Of a stretch of 64,000 nucleotides of DNA, positions 52,303 through 59,072 are shown piece after piece (positions within the stretch are counted from its first letter, which is position 1; each line of letters starts with the position of its first letter). This DNA comes from Streptomyces cyaneogriseus subsp. noncyanogenus (GTDB lineage Bacteria > Actinomycetota > Actinomycetes > Streptomycetales > Streptomycetaceae). The translations under genes and the position numbers were made by a program. The DNA is taken from assembly GCF_000931445.1 (NCBI RefSeq), contig NZ_CP010849.1:6200001-6264000 (forward strand), written 5' to 3'. The notes beneath the pieces were generated by a model. It ran no database searches. It saw only the letters and a program-made list of their open reading frames with translations, and was not told the DNA's origin.

Positions 52303-52449
52303 GGCCCTTGGCCCGGGCCGCCCGGGGAGCCGCACGGCTCTCCGCGCGCCGCGCCCGCCGGCGCTCCACGGCACCCGCGCGGCGCCGCGTCGGTCCGGCT
52401 CCGGCGTGCGGGCCTCCCCGCCTCCGCACCGGGGCCCGGCGGGCGCGAG

Positions 52450-52480
52450 TTGACCCTCCCCCTACGTCAGGCTCAAGGCT
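52450..52480 (+). promoter_or_regulatory. MerR-type promoter with 19-base spacer
   Basis: TTGACC (52450-52455), a 19-base spacer and AAGGCT (52475-52480). The overlong spacer is the mark of promoters activated by MerR proteins through DNA twisting. The dyad TGACCCT-N11-AGGCTCA (52451-52475) has one mismatch in seven. The MerR gene starts 24 bases after it, so autoregulation is likely. Confidence 0.6.
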
Positions 52481-52503
52481 GGGTGCGACGAAAGGGCAGG
52501 CGG

Positions 52504-53304
52504 ATGAGTTATTCCGTGGGGCAGGTCGCGGCCTTCGCCGGGGTGACGGTGCGGACGCTGCATCACTACGACAAGGCGGGACTGCTCTCTCCCAGCGACC
52601 GCAGCCAGGCCGGATACCGGCTCTACGGTGAGGCCGACCTGGTCCGTCTCCAGCAGATCCTCTTCTACCGTGAGCTCGGCTTCCCCCTCGACGAGATCGC
52701 CGCGATCCTCCAGGACCCGCAGGTGAACCCCCTGGAGCGGCTCCGGGCCCGGCAGCGGCAGCTCGGGGAGGAGATCGCCCGGTTGCAGCGGCTGGCCGAG
52801 GTGGCGGAACGGGCGATAGAGGTGCAGAAGACCGGGGTGTCCCTGACGCCCCGAGAACGCTTCGAGGTCTTCGGCGAGGTCGCCTTCGACCTGAGTTACG
52901 CCACCGAGGCGGAGCTGAAGTGGGCGCACACGCCAGGACAGCGCGCGGCGATGGCGCGCGCGGCGGCCCACACCAAGGAGGACTGGCGCCGGCTCATGGG
53001 CGAGGCCGCCGCCTGGCGCGCGGAACTCCTCGCGGCCTTCGACGAGGGGGAGCCGAGCGACGGCGAGCGGGCCATGGACCTCGCCGAGGAGCACCGCCTG
53101 CACATCGCGCGCTGGTTCACCGCCTGCCCGCCCGACATGCACCGGCGCATCGCGGACGACTTCGTCGCCGACCCGCGCGCCTTCGCGCTGGTCGTACCGC
53201 CCTCGCAGCAGCGTCCGGGCCTGGCCGCCTATACGTGCAAGGCGGTCCACGCCAACGCGGCCCGTCACGAGGGCGGCGCTGCCGGTTTTGAGGAGGACCG
53301 ATGA
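52504..53304 (+). CDS. TipA-like MerR family transcriptional regulator
   Basis: A 266-residue protein. The N-terminal MerR domain (SVGQVAAFAGVTVRTLHHYDKAGLLSPSDR, wing AGYRLYGEADLVRLQQILFYRELGFPL) is followed by a coiled-coil (LRARQRQLGEEIARLQRLAEVAERA) and a TipAS drug-sensing domain (from about residue 135; ending in GLAAYTCKAVHANAAR). TipA of S. lividans binds thiopeptides covalently through a Cys in this domain and activates its own promoter. One Cys near the end (YTCKA) is present. Its TGA overlaps the ATG of the first, interrupted glycosyltransferase copy as ATGA, showing the native operon. Confidence 0.9.
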   Translation: MSYSVGQVAAFAGVTVRTLHHYDKAGLLSPSDRSQAGYRLYGEADLVRLQQILFYRELGFPLDEIAAILQDPQVNPLERLRARQRQLGEEIARLQRLAEVAERAIEVQKTGVSLTPRERFEVFGEVAFDLSYATEAELKWAHTPGQRAAMARAAAHTKEDWRRLMGEAAAWRAELLAAFDEGEPSDGERAMDLAEEHRLHIARWFTACPPDMHRRIADDFVADPRAFALVVPPSQQRPGLAAYTCKAVHANAARHEGGAAGFEEDR

Positions 53305-53407
53305 GGATTCTGATCGCCGCGGCCGGATCGCGCGGCGACGTCGCGCCCTACACGGGCCTGGGCGCCGCACTGCGCCGGGCCGGGTACGACGTCGCCCTGG
53401 CCGCCAC
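53259..53407 (+). repeat. Duplication copy 1 (149 bp): MerR 3' end plus glycosyltransferase 5' end
   Basis: This 149-base block recurs at 53450-53598, offset by 191. It spans the last 15 codons of the MerR gene and the first 36 codons of the glycosyltransferase. Copy 1 encodes RILIAAAGSRGDVAPYTGLG, the ordinary family sequence. Only two of 149 bases differ between the copies. It borders the loxP site directly. Confidence 0.95.
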
Positions 53408-53495
53408 TCGTATAACTTCGTATAATGTATGCTATACGAAGTTATTACGGGCCCGTCACGAGGGCGGCGCTGCCGGTTTTGAGGAGGACCGATGA
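53301..53495 (+). CDS. Chimeric 64-codon ORF created by the loxP insertion
   Basis: From ATG 53301 (overlapping the MerR stop) the frame reads the first 36 residues of the glycosyltransferase, then RITSYNVCYTKLL encoded by loxP, and then ARHEGGAAGFEEDR, a copy of the MerR C-terminus. It stops at 53493-53495, again overlapping the ATG of the intact glycosyltransferase copy. So the scar keeps frame and coupling. Two adjacent TTA codons (53442-53447) come from the loxP arm and its border; in Streptomyces these need the bldA tRNA. The product should have no function. Confidence 0.75.
   Translation: MRILIAAAGSRGDVAPYTGLGAALRRAGYDVALAATRITSYNVCYTKLLRARHEGGAAGFEEDR
53412..53445 (+). other. loxP: loxP site (bacteriophage P1 Cre recombinase target), engineering scar
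   Basis: The arms ATAACTTCGTATA and TATACGAAGTTAT flank the eight-base spacer ATGTATGC. All 34 bases match wild-type loxP. Both arms are intact, not the mutant LE/RE pair. Its A+T content is far above the surroundings. A phage P1 site has no natural place in Streptomyces, so this marks a Cre-mediated excision of a cassette, or a landing site. Nothing else of a vector is seen except a GGGCCC at the right border. Confidence 0.98.
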
Positions 53496-53598
53496 GGATT
53501 CTGTTCGCCGCGGCCGGATCGCGCGGCGGCGTCGCGCCCTACACGGGCCTGGGCGCCGCACTGCGCCGGGCCGGGTACGACGTCGCCCTGGCCGCCAC
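53450..53598 (+). repeat. Duplication copy 2 (149 bp), start of the retained glycosyltransferase
   Basis: Copy 2 differs from copy 1 at two bases, both changing protein: ATC to TTC (Ile to Phe at residue 5) and GAC to GGC (Asp to Gly in the GSRGDV motif). It forms the start of the full-length glycosyltransferase gene. The break between copy and loxP falls at 53446-53449. Confidence 0.95.
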
Positions 53599-54706
53599 CG
53601 GCACCTTCGCGCCCCTCGTACGCGACGCGGGGCTGGAATTCCGCCGTCTGCCCGCCGGCACACGGGGGGCCGGCGGCGGCACCGGCAGACGTGAGCTGAT
53701 GCGTACCGCCGCCGCGTTCGCCACCGAACTGGGCCAGGGCTTCGCCGACGCGCTGGACGGCGGCGCGGACCTGCTCCTGCTGTCGGCCACCACGGCCCCG
53801 CTCGGCTGGCACCTCACCGAGGTCACGGGCACCCCGAGCCTCGGCGTGTACCTCCAGCCCACCGCGCCGACCGGCGACTTCCCGCCCGTCGTGACAGGCG
53901 CCCGCTCACTGGGCCGTCCCGTCAACCGGGCCGCCGGACGCTTCGCCCTGCGGATGGCCGACCGCGTCTACGAAGAGGCGGTCGCGAAGCTGCGCCACCG
54001 CCTCGATCTGCCCCCGCTCTCCCCGTACGCGATGCGCAGGCGGCAGGAAAGGAGGCACTGGCCGGTACTGCACGGCTTCAGCACGGCCCTGGTGCCCCGC
54101 CCCTCCGACTGGCGCTCCGGCCTGGAGGTCGTGGGCAACTGGTGGCCCCACCACGACACGACCGGACGGCTGCCCACCGGTCTTGAGGACTTCCTGTCCG
54201 CCGGACCCCGGCCCGTCCTCATCGGCTTCGGGAGCATGGCGTCCGGCGAGGGAGAACGGCTGAGCGAGATCGCGGTGCGCGCCCTGCGCCGCGCCGGGCT
54301 GCGCGGCGTCCTCCAGACCGGCAGTGCCGGGCTCGCCGCCGACGGGGACGACGTGTTCACCATCGGGGACGTACCGCACGCCCCGCTGTTCCCGCGACTG
54401 GCCGCGGTGGTCCACCACGGCGGGGCGGGCACCACGGCCGCCGCGCTGCGCGCCGGAGTGCCCGCGGTCCCCGTGCCGGTCACCGCCGACCAGCCGTTCT
54501 GGGCGGGGCGGCTCGCCGCCCTCGGCGCCGCCACCGATCCGATCCCCTTCCGGCACCTCACCGCGGAACGGCTCGCCGAAGCGCTCGACCGCGTGGTGAG
54601 GCAGCAGGCGTACAGCCGGGCCGCCGCCCGGGCGGCGCGGCACATGGCGGCCGAGAACGGAGCGGACCAGGCGGTCGAGGCCGTCCGGCGGATGACCGGG
54701 GGATAG
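53492..54706 (+). CDS. GT1 family glycosyltransferase (vancomycin GtfB/sterol glucosyltransferase-like)
   Basis: A 404-residue protein of the GT-B fold. The N-terminal motif reads AAAGSRGGVAPYTGLG, where the family and the interrupted first copy have GSRGDV. The donor site is PRPVLIGFGSMASGEGE ... VFTIGDVPHAPLFPRLAAVVHHGGAGTTAAALRAGVPAVPVPVTADQPFWAGRL. Family members transfer sugars to lipids or antibiotics. The gene lies in an operon with a TipA-like drug sensor, suggesting inducible drug modification. The strong AGGAGG site is duplicated from the native copy. The Asp-to-Gly change may lower activity. Confidence 0.88.
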   Translation: MRILFAAAGSRGGVAPYTGLGAALRRAGYDVALAATGTFAPLVRDAGLEFRRLPAGTRGAGGGTGRRELMRTAAAFATELGQGFADALDGGADLLLLSATTAPLGWHLTEVTGTPSLGVYLQPTAPTGDFPPVVTGARSLGRPVNRAAGRFALRMADRVYEEAVAKLRHRLDLPPLSPYAMRRRQERRHWPVLHGFSTALVPRPSDWRSGLEVVGNWWPHHDTTGRLPTGLEDFLSAGPRPVLIGFGSMASGEGERLSEIAVRALRRAGLRGVLQTGSAGLAADGDDVFTIGDVPHAPLFPRLAAVVHHGGAGTTAAALRAGVPAVPVPVTADQPFWAGRLAALGAATDPIPFRHLTAERLAEALDRVVRQQAYSRAAARAARHMAAENGADQAVEAVRRMTGG

Positions 54707-54872
54707 GCCGGTCCGCTCCCCGCCCCCGGCACCGGCGGGGGCGTGCGCACCCAGGCGCCGGCCCCGGTCCGCGCCTGGGCAGCGGGTTCCGTGCCCCGGA
54801 CCGCCGGAAGCCCGGCTGCCCCCGGCGCCCCGCGTCCCGTACCGCGCCCCTGCGCGCCGTAGGGTGGGCGCC

Positions 54873-55559
54873 GTGTACACCGAGCGTGCCTCCCGGCTGA
54901 GCGGGGCGGTGGTGTGGACGAACGTCCCGGCCGGGCCCGATGCCGCGCGGATCCTGCCGGACGGCTGCATGGACCTGCTGTGGCACGAGGGGCGGCTGCT
55001 GGTCGCCGGCCCGGACACCCGCGCGCACCTCGCCGAGGGCGCGTCCGGCCGCTGGGCGGGCGTCCGCTTCTACCCCGGTGCCGCGCCCGCCCTGCTGGGG
55101 GTGCCCGCCCACGAACTGCGCGACCGGCGTGTCGAGCTCGCCGATCTGTGGCCCGCCGACCGGGTGCGGCAGCTCACCGCCCGGGTGAACGCCGCGGCCG
55201 ACCAGGCCGGCGCGCTGGAGCGGCTGGCGCTGGAACGGGCGGCCGGCGCCGCTCCCCCCGACCCGCTCCTGCGCCGGGTCGTGGCCGCGCTGGCCGCGGG
55301 CCGCCCGGTCGCCGAGACGGCCGACGCGCTCGGCCTCGGCGCCCGCGCGCTGCACCGCCGCTCCCTGGCCGCCTTCGGCTACGGCCCGAAGACGCTGGCC
55401 CGGATACTGCGGCTGCGGCGCGCCCTGGCGCTGGCCCGGGGCGGCGTCCCCCTGGCGGAGACCGCCGCCCGGGCCGGGTACGCGGACCAGGCCCACCTCA
55501 GCCGTGAGGTGCGGCGGTTGACGGGCCTGGCCCCGAGCGGGCTACTGGGCCGACGGTAG
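54873..55559 (+). CDS. AraC family transcriptional regulator
   Basis: A 228-residue protein. The N-terminal DUF6597-like domain (VVWTNVPAGPDAARILPDGCMDLLWHEGRLLVAGPDT) and the C-terminal AraC helix-turn-helix pair (PVAETADALGLGARALHRRSLAAFGYGPKTLARILRL, then PLAETAARAGYADQAHLSREVRRLTG) are clear. I chose GTG at 54873, which has AGGGTGGG upstream; GTG at 54864 is possible. Its 3' end overlaps the convergent VOC gene by 18 bases. This pair of AraC and VOC genes is common in actinobacteria and may respond to a small toxic molecule. Confidence 0.88.
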   Translation: MYTERASRLSGAVVWTNVPAGPDAARILPDGCMDLLWHEGRLLVAGPDTRAHLAEGASGRWAGVRFYPGAAPALLGVPAHELRDRRVELADLWPADRVRQLTARVNAAADQAGALERLALERAAGAAPPDPLLRRVVAALAAGRPVAETADALGLGARALHRRSLAAFGYGPKTLARILRLRRALALARGGVPLAETAARAGYADQAHLSREVRRLTGLAPSGLLGRR

Positions 55560-55943
55560 CGGCGCGAACAGGTCGACGCCGTTGCCGTCCGGGTCGTTCA
55601 CGATGGCGTACCGCTGCCCCCAGACGGCGTCCCAGGGCTTGAGCTCGCCCTGGTAACCGGCGCCGACCAGCTCCTCGTAGAGCGCGTCCACCTCCTCGGG
55701 CCGGTCGCAGAGCAGCGCCAGCGAGGCCCGCCCGCTCCCGGTGGGCCGGCGCCAGCCGGGGTGGAAGGACCGGACGCTCTCCTCGGTGTCGAGCAGCAGC
55801 CGGATACCGCCGGGCAGCACGGCCTCGGCGTGCGGAGCCGTCTCGGCACCCTCCGGGAAGGCGAAACCGAGGCGGCGGTAGAAGGTCACGGAAGCGGCCA
55901 TGTCGGAGACGACCAGGCCGACGGCGTCGAATCGTGCGGTCAT
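55542..55943 (-). CDS. VOC superfamily (glyoxalase/bleomycin-resistance fold) protein
   Basis: A 133-residue protein with one VOC module: FDAVGLVVSDMAASVTFYRRLGFAF at the start and QRYAIVNDPDGNGVDLFAPL at the end. The metal-site positions (Val/His, Glu/Asp) are only partly of the glyoxalase type. The family includes thiol-dependent lyases, dioxygenases and antibiotic-binding proteins. ATG at 55943 starts MTARFDAVG. Tail-to-tail overlap with the AraC gene. Confidence 0.88.
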   Translation of the reverse strand: MTARFDAVGLVVSDMAASVTFYRRLGFAFPEGAETAPHAEAVLPGGIRLLLDTEESVRSFHPGWRRPTGSGRASLALLCDRPEEVDALYEELVGAGYQGELKPWDAVWGQRYAIVNDPDGNGVDLFAPLPSAQ

Positions 55944-56108
55944 GCGGGAACGGTAAGGATCACGCCCGCGCCCCGTCTTGAAGAAAACGGACACGCGCCC
56001 CGGGAGCCCGCCGAGCGGCCGACCGGCCCCGGCCGTCACCCCTTCCCCCCCGGCGCGCGTCCGCTCCGTCCGGCCCGCCCGGGAACACCTGTACGGCAAG
56101 ATGGCCGC

Positions 56109-56786
56109 ATGATGCGTTCCACGCGCCTGCTGCCCTCGTTGCTGCTGCCGGCTCTCGTGCTGCTCGCGGCCTGCGGCACCGAGAAGCCGGGGTCCGGTCC
56201 GGCCGCCGGTCAACCGGGCGGGTCCGCCGGGCCCGCCGCGTCCGCGTCGCCGGCCGGCCGCGGGGAGCTGGACGCCCGCGCCCGCGCGCTGGGCATGGCG
56301 CCCGAACTCGTCTACGTGACCGAGGCGCCCGGCTACGCCCTGGCCCGGCAGTCCGTCGGTGTGCTCGGCGACGACGGCTTCTCCGCCACCTACGTCGCAC
56401 GGGCCACCGGCGCGCAGCTCCGGCTCTCCGTCGAGAGGGGCTCGATCGACGCCGGCAACTGCCCCGAGCGGCCCGTCGGCGACCTGACCGGCGAGCCGGC
56501 GGTGTGCGCGCGCGACGGCGGCCTGTGGTACCGCACCGGCGCGGGGTGGCACGAGTACGCCCTGCCCGGGGACGGACACGTGGTGCGGGTCTCCGGCGAG
56601 GCGGACGCGGTACCGCGCGATGTGCTGCGCGCGGCGGCCCGGGCGGCGCACCGTCCCGACGCCGCCGAGGCGGCCGCCCTCCTGCCGCCGGCGGACCCCG
56701 CGGCCACCGAGCCCCCCGTGGAACGCGGCGACCTGCCCTCCTTCGGCGACGGAGCGCCCCGCAACGACGTGGGGGCGGGCGGCTGA
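56109..56786 (+). CDS. Lipoprotein of unknown function
   Basis: A 225-residue protein with a lipoprotein signal (LLPSLLLPALVLLAACGTEKPG, lipobox LAAC, Cys about residue 22) and a disordered Pro/Gly/Ser linker. The body has a beta-rich look (YALARQSVGVLGDDGFSATYVAR, then LWYRTGAGWHEYALPGD) and two cysteines (NCPERP, VCARDG). I do not recognise the domain. ATG at 56109 or 56112. Its TGA overlaps the ThuA ATG (TGATG), so the two are made together. Confidence 0.75.
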   Translation: MMRSTRLLPSLLLPALVLLAACGTEKPGSGPAAGQPGGSAGPAASASPAGRGELDARARALGMAPELVYVTEAPGYALARQSVGVLGDDGFSATYVARATGAQLRLSVERGSIDAGNCPERPVGDLTGEPAVCARDGGLWYRTGAGWHEYALPGDGHVVRVSGEADAVPRDVLRAAARAAHRPDAAEAAALLPPADPAATEPPVERGDLPSFGDGAPRNDVGAGG

Positions 56787-57442
56787 TGACCTCCCGGCTG
56801 CTCGTCTTCACCCGCACCACCGACTACCGTCACGACTCCATCCCCGCCGCCGTCGACGCCCTGCGCTCGTTCGACGGCTTCGGCGTCGACCACACGGAGG
56901 ACCCGGCGGCCCTGGAGGCGCCGCTGGACGCCTACGCCGCGGTCGTCTTCCTCTCCACCAGCGGCGAGGTGCTCACCCCGGCGGGGCGGGCCCGGCTCGC
57001 CGCGTACGTCGAGGCGGGCGGCGGCTTCGCCGGGGTGCACGCGGCGGCCTGCACGGAGTACGCGTGGCCGTACTACGGCGAGCTGCTCGGCGCGCGCTTC
57101 GCCCGCCACCCCGCGTACCAGCCGGGCCGGGTCCTCGTCGAGGACCGCGATCACCCGGCCACGCGGCACCTGCCCGCCGTCTGGGAGTTCACCGACGAGT
57201 GGTACGACTTCCGCACCAGCCCCCGAGGCTCGGCGCGCGTGCTCGCCACCGCCGACGAGTCGTCGTACGAGGGCGGCGGCATGACCGGTGACCACCCGCT
57301 GGTGTGGTGCCGGGAGCAGGGCGCGGGCCGGGTGTTCTACACCGCCCTGGGGCACGCCGCCGAGGCGTACCGGGACCCGGACTTCCGCGCGCACCTGGGC
57401 GGCGGCATCGCGTGGGCGGCGGGCCGGCCGGACGTCCGGTAG
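56786..57442 (+). CDS. ThuA domain protein (trehalose utilisation-like)
   Basis: A 218-residue protein with the class I amidotransferase-like ThuA fold: LLVFTRTTDYRHDSIPAAVDAL, AAVVFLSTSGEVLTPAGRARLAAYVEAGGGFAGVHAA, and GAGRVFYTALGHAAEAY. ThuA domains are linked to sugar oxidation or handling of 3-keto sugars. The gene is coupled to a lipoprotein, so an envelope sugar function is possible. It has no signal peptide. Confidence 0.88.
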   Translation: MTSRLLVFTRTTDYRHDSIPAAVDALRSFDGFGVDHTEDPAALEAPLDAYAAVVFLSTSGEVLTPAGRARLAAYVEAGGGFAGVHAAACTEYAWPYYGELLGARFARHPAYQPGRVLVEDRDHPATRHLPAVWEFTDEWYDFRTSPRGSARVLATADESSYEGGGMTGDHPLVWCREQGAGRVFYTALGHAAEAYRDPDFRAHLGGGIAWAAGRPDVR

Positions 57443-57533
57443 CCGCCGGTTCCCGGCGTGCCGTCCGTATCGGGGCGGTCGAATCTCTGTACGCGCACCG
57501 AAGGCAGGTGTACGGTCTCGGGCCGATGGGCGT

Positions 57534-57547
57534 TGGGAGCGCTCCCA
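57534..57547. promoter_or_regulatory. CebR operator before the GH5 cellulase
   Basis: TGGGAGCGCTCCCA is the 14-bp perfect palindrome recognised by CebR, the cellobiose-responsive LacI-family repressor of cellulolytic Streptomyces. It lies 36 bases before the TTG start, so it should overlap the promoter or start of transcription. Cello-oligosaccharides would release repression. Confidence 0.9.
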
Positions 57548-57582
57548 TCGCGCTGCATCCGCTTCGCACGAGGAGGAACGCT

Positions 57583-58983
57583 TTGAAACGCATGACGGCC
57601 TTACTGGCGACCTGCGCGACGGTCCTGGGCCTCACGGCGCTGACCGCCCCCCAGACGGTGGCCGCCCCCCAGGCGGAGGCCGCGACCGGCTGCCGGGTCG
57701 ACTACACGGTCACCAGCCAGTGGCAGGGAGGCTTCCAGGCCGGGGTGAAGGTCACCAACCTGGGCTCTCCCGTCACCGGATGGACGCTGAAGTTCACCAT
57801 GCCGGACGCCGGGCAGAAGGTGGTCCAGGGCTGGAACGCCACCTGGTCGCAGTCCGGCTCCGCGGTCAGCGCCACCAACGTCGACTGGAACCGCACGCTG
57901 GCCACCGGCGCCTCGGCCGACCTGGGCTTCACCGGCTCCTTCACGGGCAGCAACGCCAAGCCCACGGCGTTCACCCTCAACGGCGTCGCCTGTACGGGCT
58001 CCGTCGGAGGGGAGGAGCCTCCGCCCGACCCGGATCCCGGCACCGGCACCCCCGTCGGCATCAACGGGCAGCTCCGCGTCTGCGGTGTGAACCTGTGCAA
58101 CCAGTACAACCGCCCCATCCAACTGCGCGGCATGAGCACCCACGGCATCCAGTGGTTCAACCAGTGCTACAACAACGCGTCCCTGGACGCGCTGGCCAAG
58201 GACTGGAAGTCGGACCTGTTCCGTATCGCCATGTACGTGCAGGAGCAGGGGTACGAGACCGACCCGGCCGGCTTCACCAACCGCGTCAACAGCCTGGTCG
58301 ACATGGCCGAGGCCCGGGGCATGTACGCGCTGATCGACTTCCACACGCTGACGCCGGGCGACCCGAACTACAACCTCGACCGCGCCAAGACGTTCTTCGC
58401 CTCCGTCGCCGCCCGCAACGCGGCCAAGAAGAACGTGATCTACGAGATCGCCAACGAGCCCAACGGCGTGAGCTGGGCGGCCATCAAGAACTACGCCGAG
58501 CAGGTCATCCCGGTGATCCGCGCCGCCGACCCGGACGCCGTCGTCATCGTCGGCACCCGCGCCTGGTCCTCGCTGGGCGTCTCGGAGGGCTCCAACGAGA
58601 CCGAGGTCGTCAACAACCCGGTCAACGCGACCAACATCATGTACGCGTTCCACTTCTACGCCGCGAGCCACAAGGACAACTACCGCGCCACGGTGAGCCG
58701 GGCGGCCACGAAGCTGCCCCTGTTCGTCACCGAGTTCGGCACGGTGAGCGCCACCGGCGGCGGGGCGATGGACCGGGCCAGCAGCGTGGCCTGGCTGGAC
58801 CTGCTCGACCAGCTGAAGATCAGCTACGCCAACTGGACCTACTCCGAGGCCAACGAGAGCAGCGCGGCCTTCAAGCCCGGCACCTGCAACGGCACCGACT
58901 ACAGCAGCAGCGGTGTGCTGACCGAGTCCGGCGCGCTGCTCAAGAGCCGGATCAGTACCCCCGACAGCTTCCCCACGAGCTGA
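57583..58983 (+). CDS. Secreted GH5 endoglucanase with N-terminal CBM2
   Basis: A 466-residue exported protein. Signal peptide residues 1-34; CBM2 about 35-135 (GCRVDYTVTSQWQGGFQAGVKVTNLG, with Cys at both ends and Trp residues for cellulose); Pro/Asp/Gly linker; GH5 barrel from about 165. The barrel has IYEIANEPNG (acid/base Glu) and LPLFVTEFGTV (nucleophile Glu), plus ALIDFHTLTPGDPN. It cuts cellulose internally. The start is TTG at 57583, six bases after AGGAGG. A CebR box controls it. Confidence 0.94.
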   Translation: MKRMTALLATCATVLGLTALTAPQTVAAPQAEAATGCRVDYTVTSQWQGGFQAGVKVTNLGSPVTGWTLKFTMPDAGQKVVQGWNATWSQSGSAVSATNVDWNRTLATGASADLGFTGSFTGSNAKPTAFTLNGVACTGSVGGEEPPPDPDPGTGTPVGINGQLRVCGVNLCNQYNRPIQLRGMSTHGIQWFNQCYNNASLDALAKDWKSDLFRIAMYVQEQGYETDPAGFTNRVNSLVDMAEARGMYALIDFHTLTPGDPNYNLDRAKTFFASVAARNAAKKNVIYEIANEPNGVSWAAIKNYAEQVIPVIRAADPDAVVIVGTRAWSSLGVSEGSNETEVVNNPVNATNIMYAFHFYAASHKDNYRATVSRAATKLPLFVTEFGTVSATGGGAMDRASSVAWLDLLDQLKISYANWTYSEANESSAAFKPGTCNGTDYSSSGVLTESGALLKSRISTPDSFPTS

Positions 58984-58989
58984 CGGCCG

Positions 58990-59018
58990 ACGGGGCGCCG
59001 GCCCGGCCGGCGCCCCGT
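58990..59018 (+). terminator. Terminator after the GH5 gene
   Basis: GGGGCGCCGGC and GCCGGCGCCCC form a perfect 11-bp stem with a three-base loop, extended by an AC/GT pair each side. It begins seven bases after the stop codon and ends just before the next CebR box. Confidence 0.7.
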
Positions 59019-59025
59019 CCCGGCT

Positions 59026-59043
59026 CTTGGGAGCGCTCCCAAG
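59026..59043. promoter_or_regulatory. CebR operator before the Cip1-like gene
   Basis: The core TGGGAGCGCTCCCA (59028-59041) is identical to the box at 57534, and here the symmetry extends to 18 bases (CTTGGGAGCGCTCCCAAG). It stands 29 bases before the GTG/ATG region of the next gene, which therefore has its own CebR-controlled promoter. Confidence 0.9.
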
Positions 59044-59072
59044 GGCCGTCTCCCCCCACCTAGGAGGCACAC

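Noticed and set aside
53301..53495. A natural tandem glycosyltransferase duplication or mobile-element insertion
   Set aside because: The insert between the repeats is exactly loxP plus a few bases, with no transposase, and the repeat is too long for a target-site duplication; engineering explains it.
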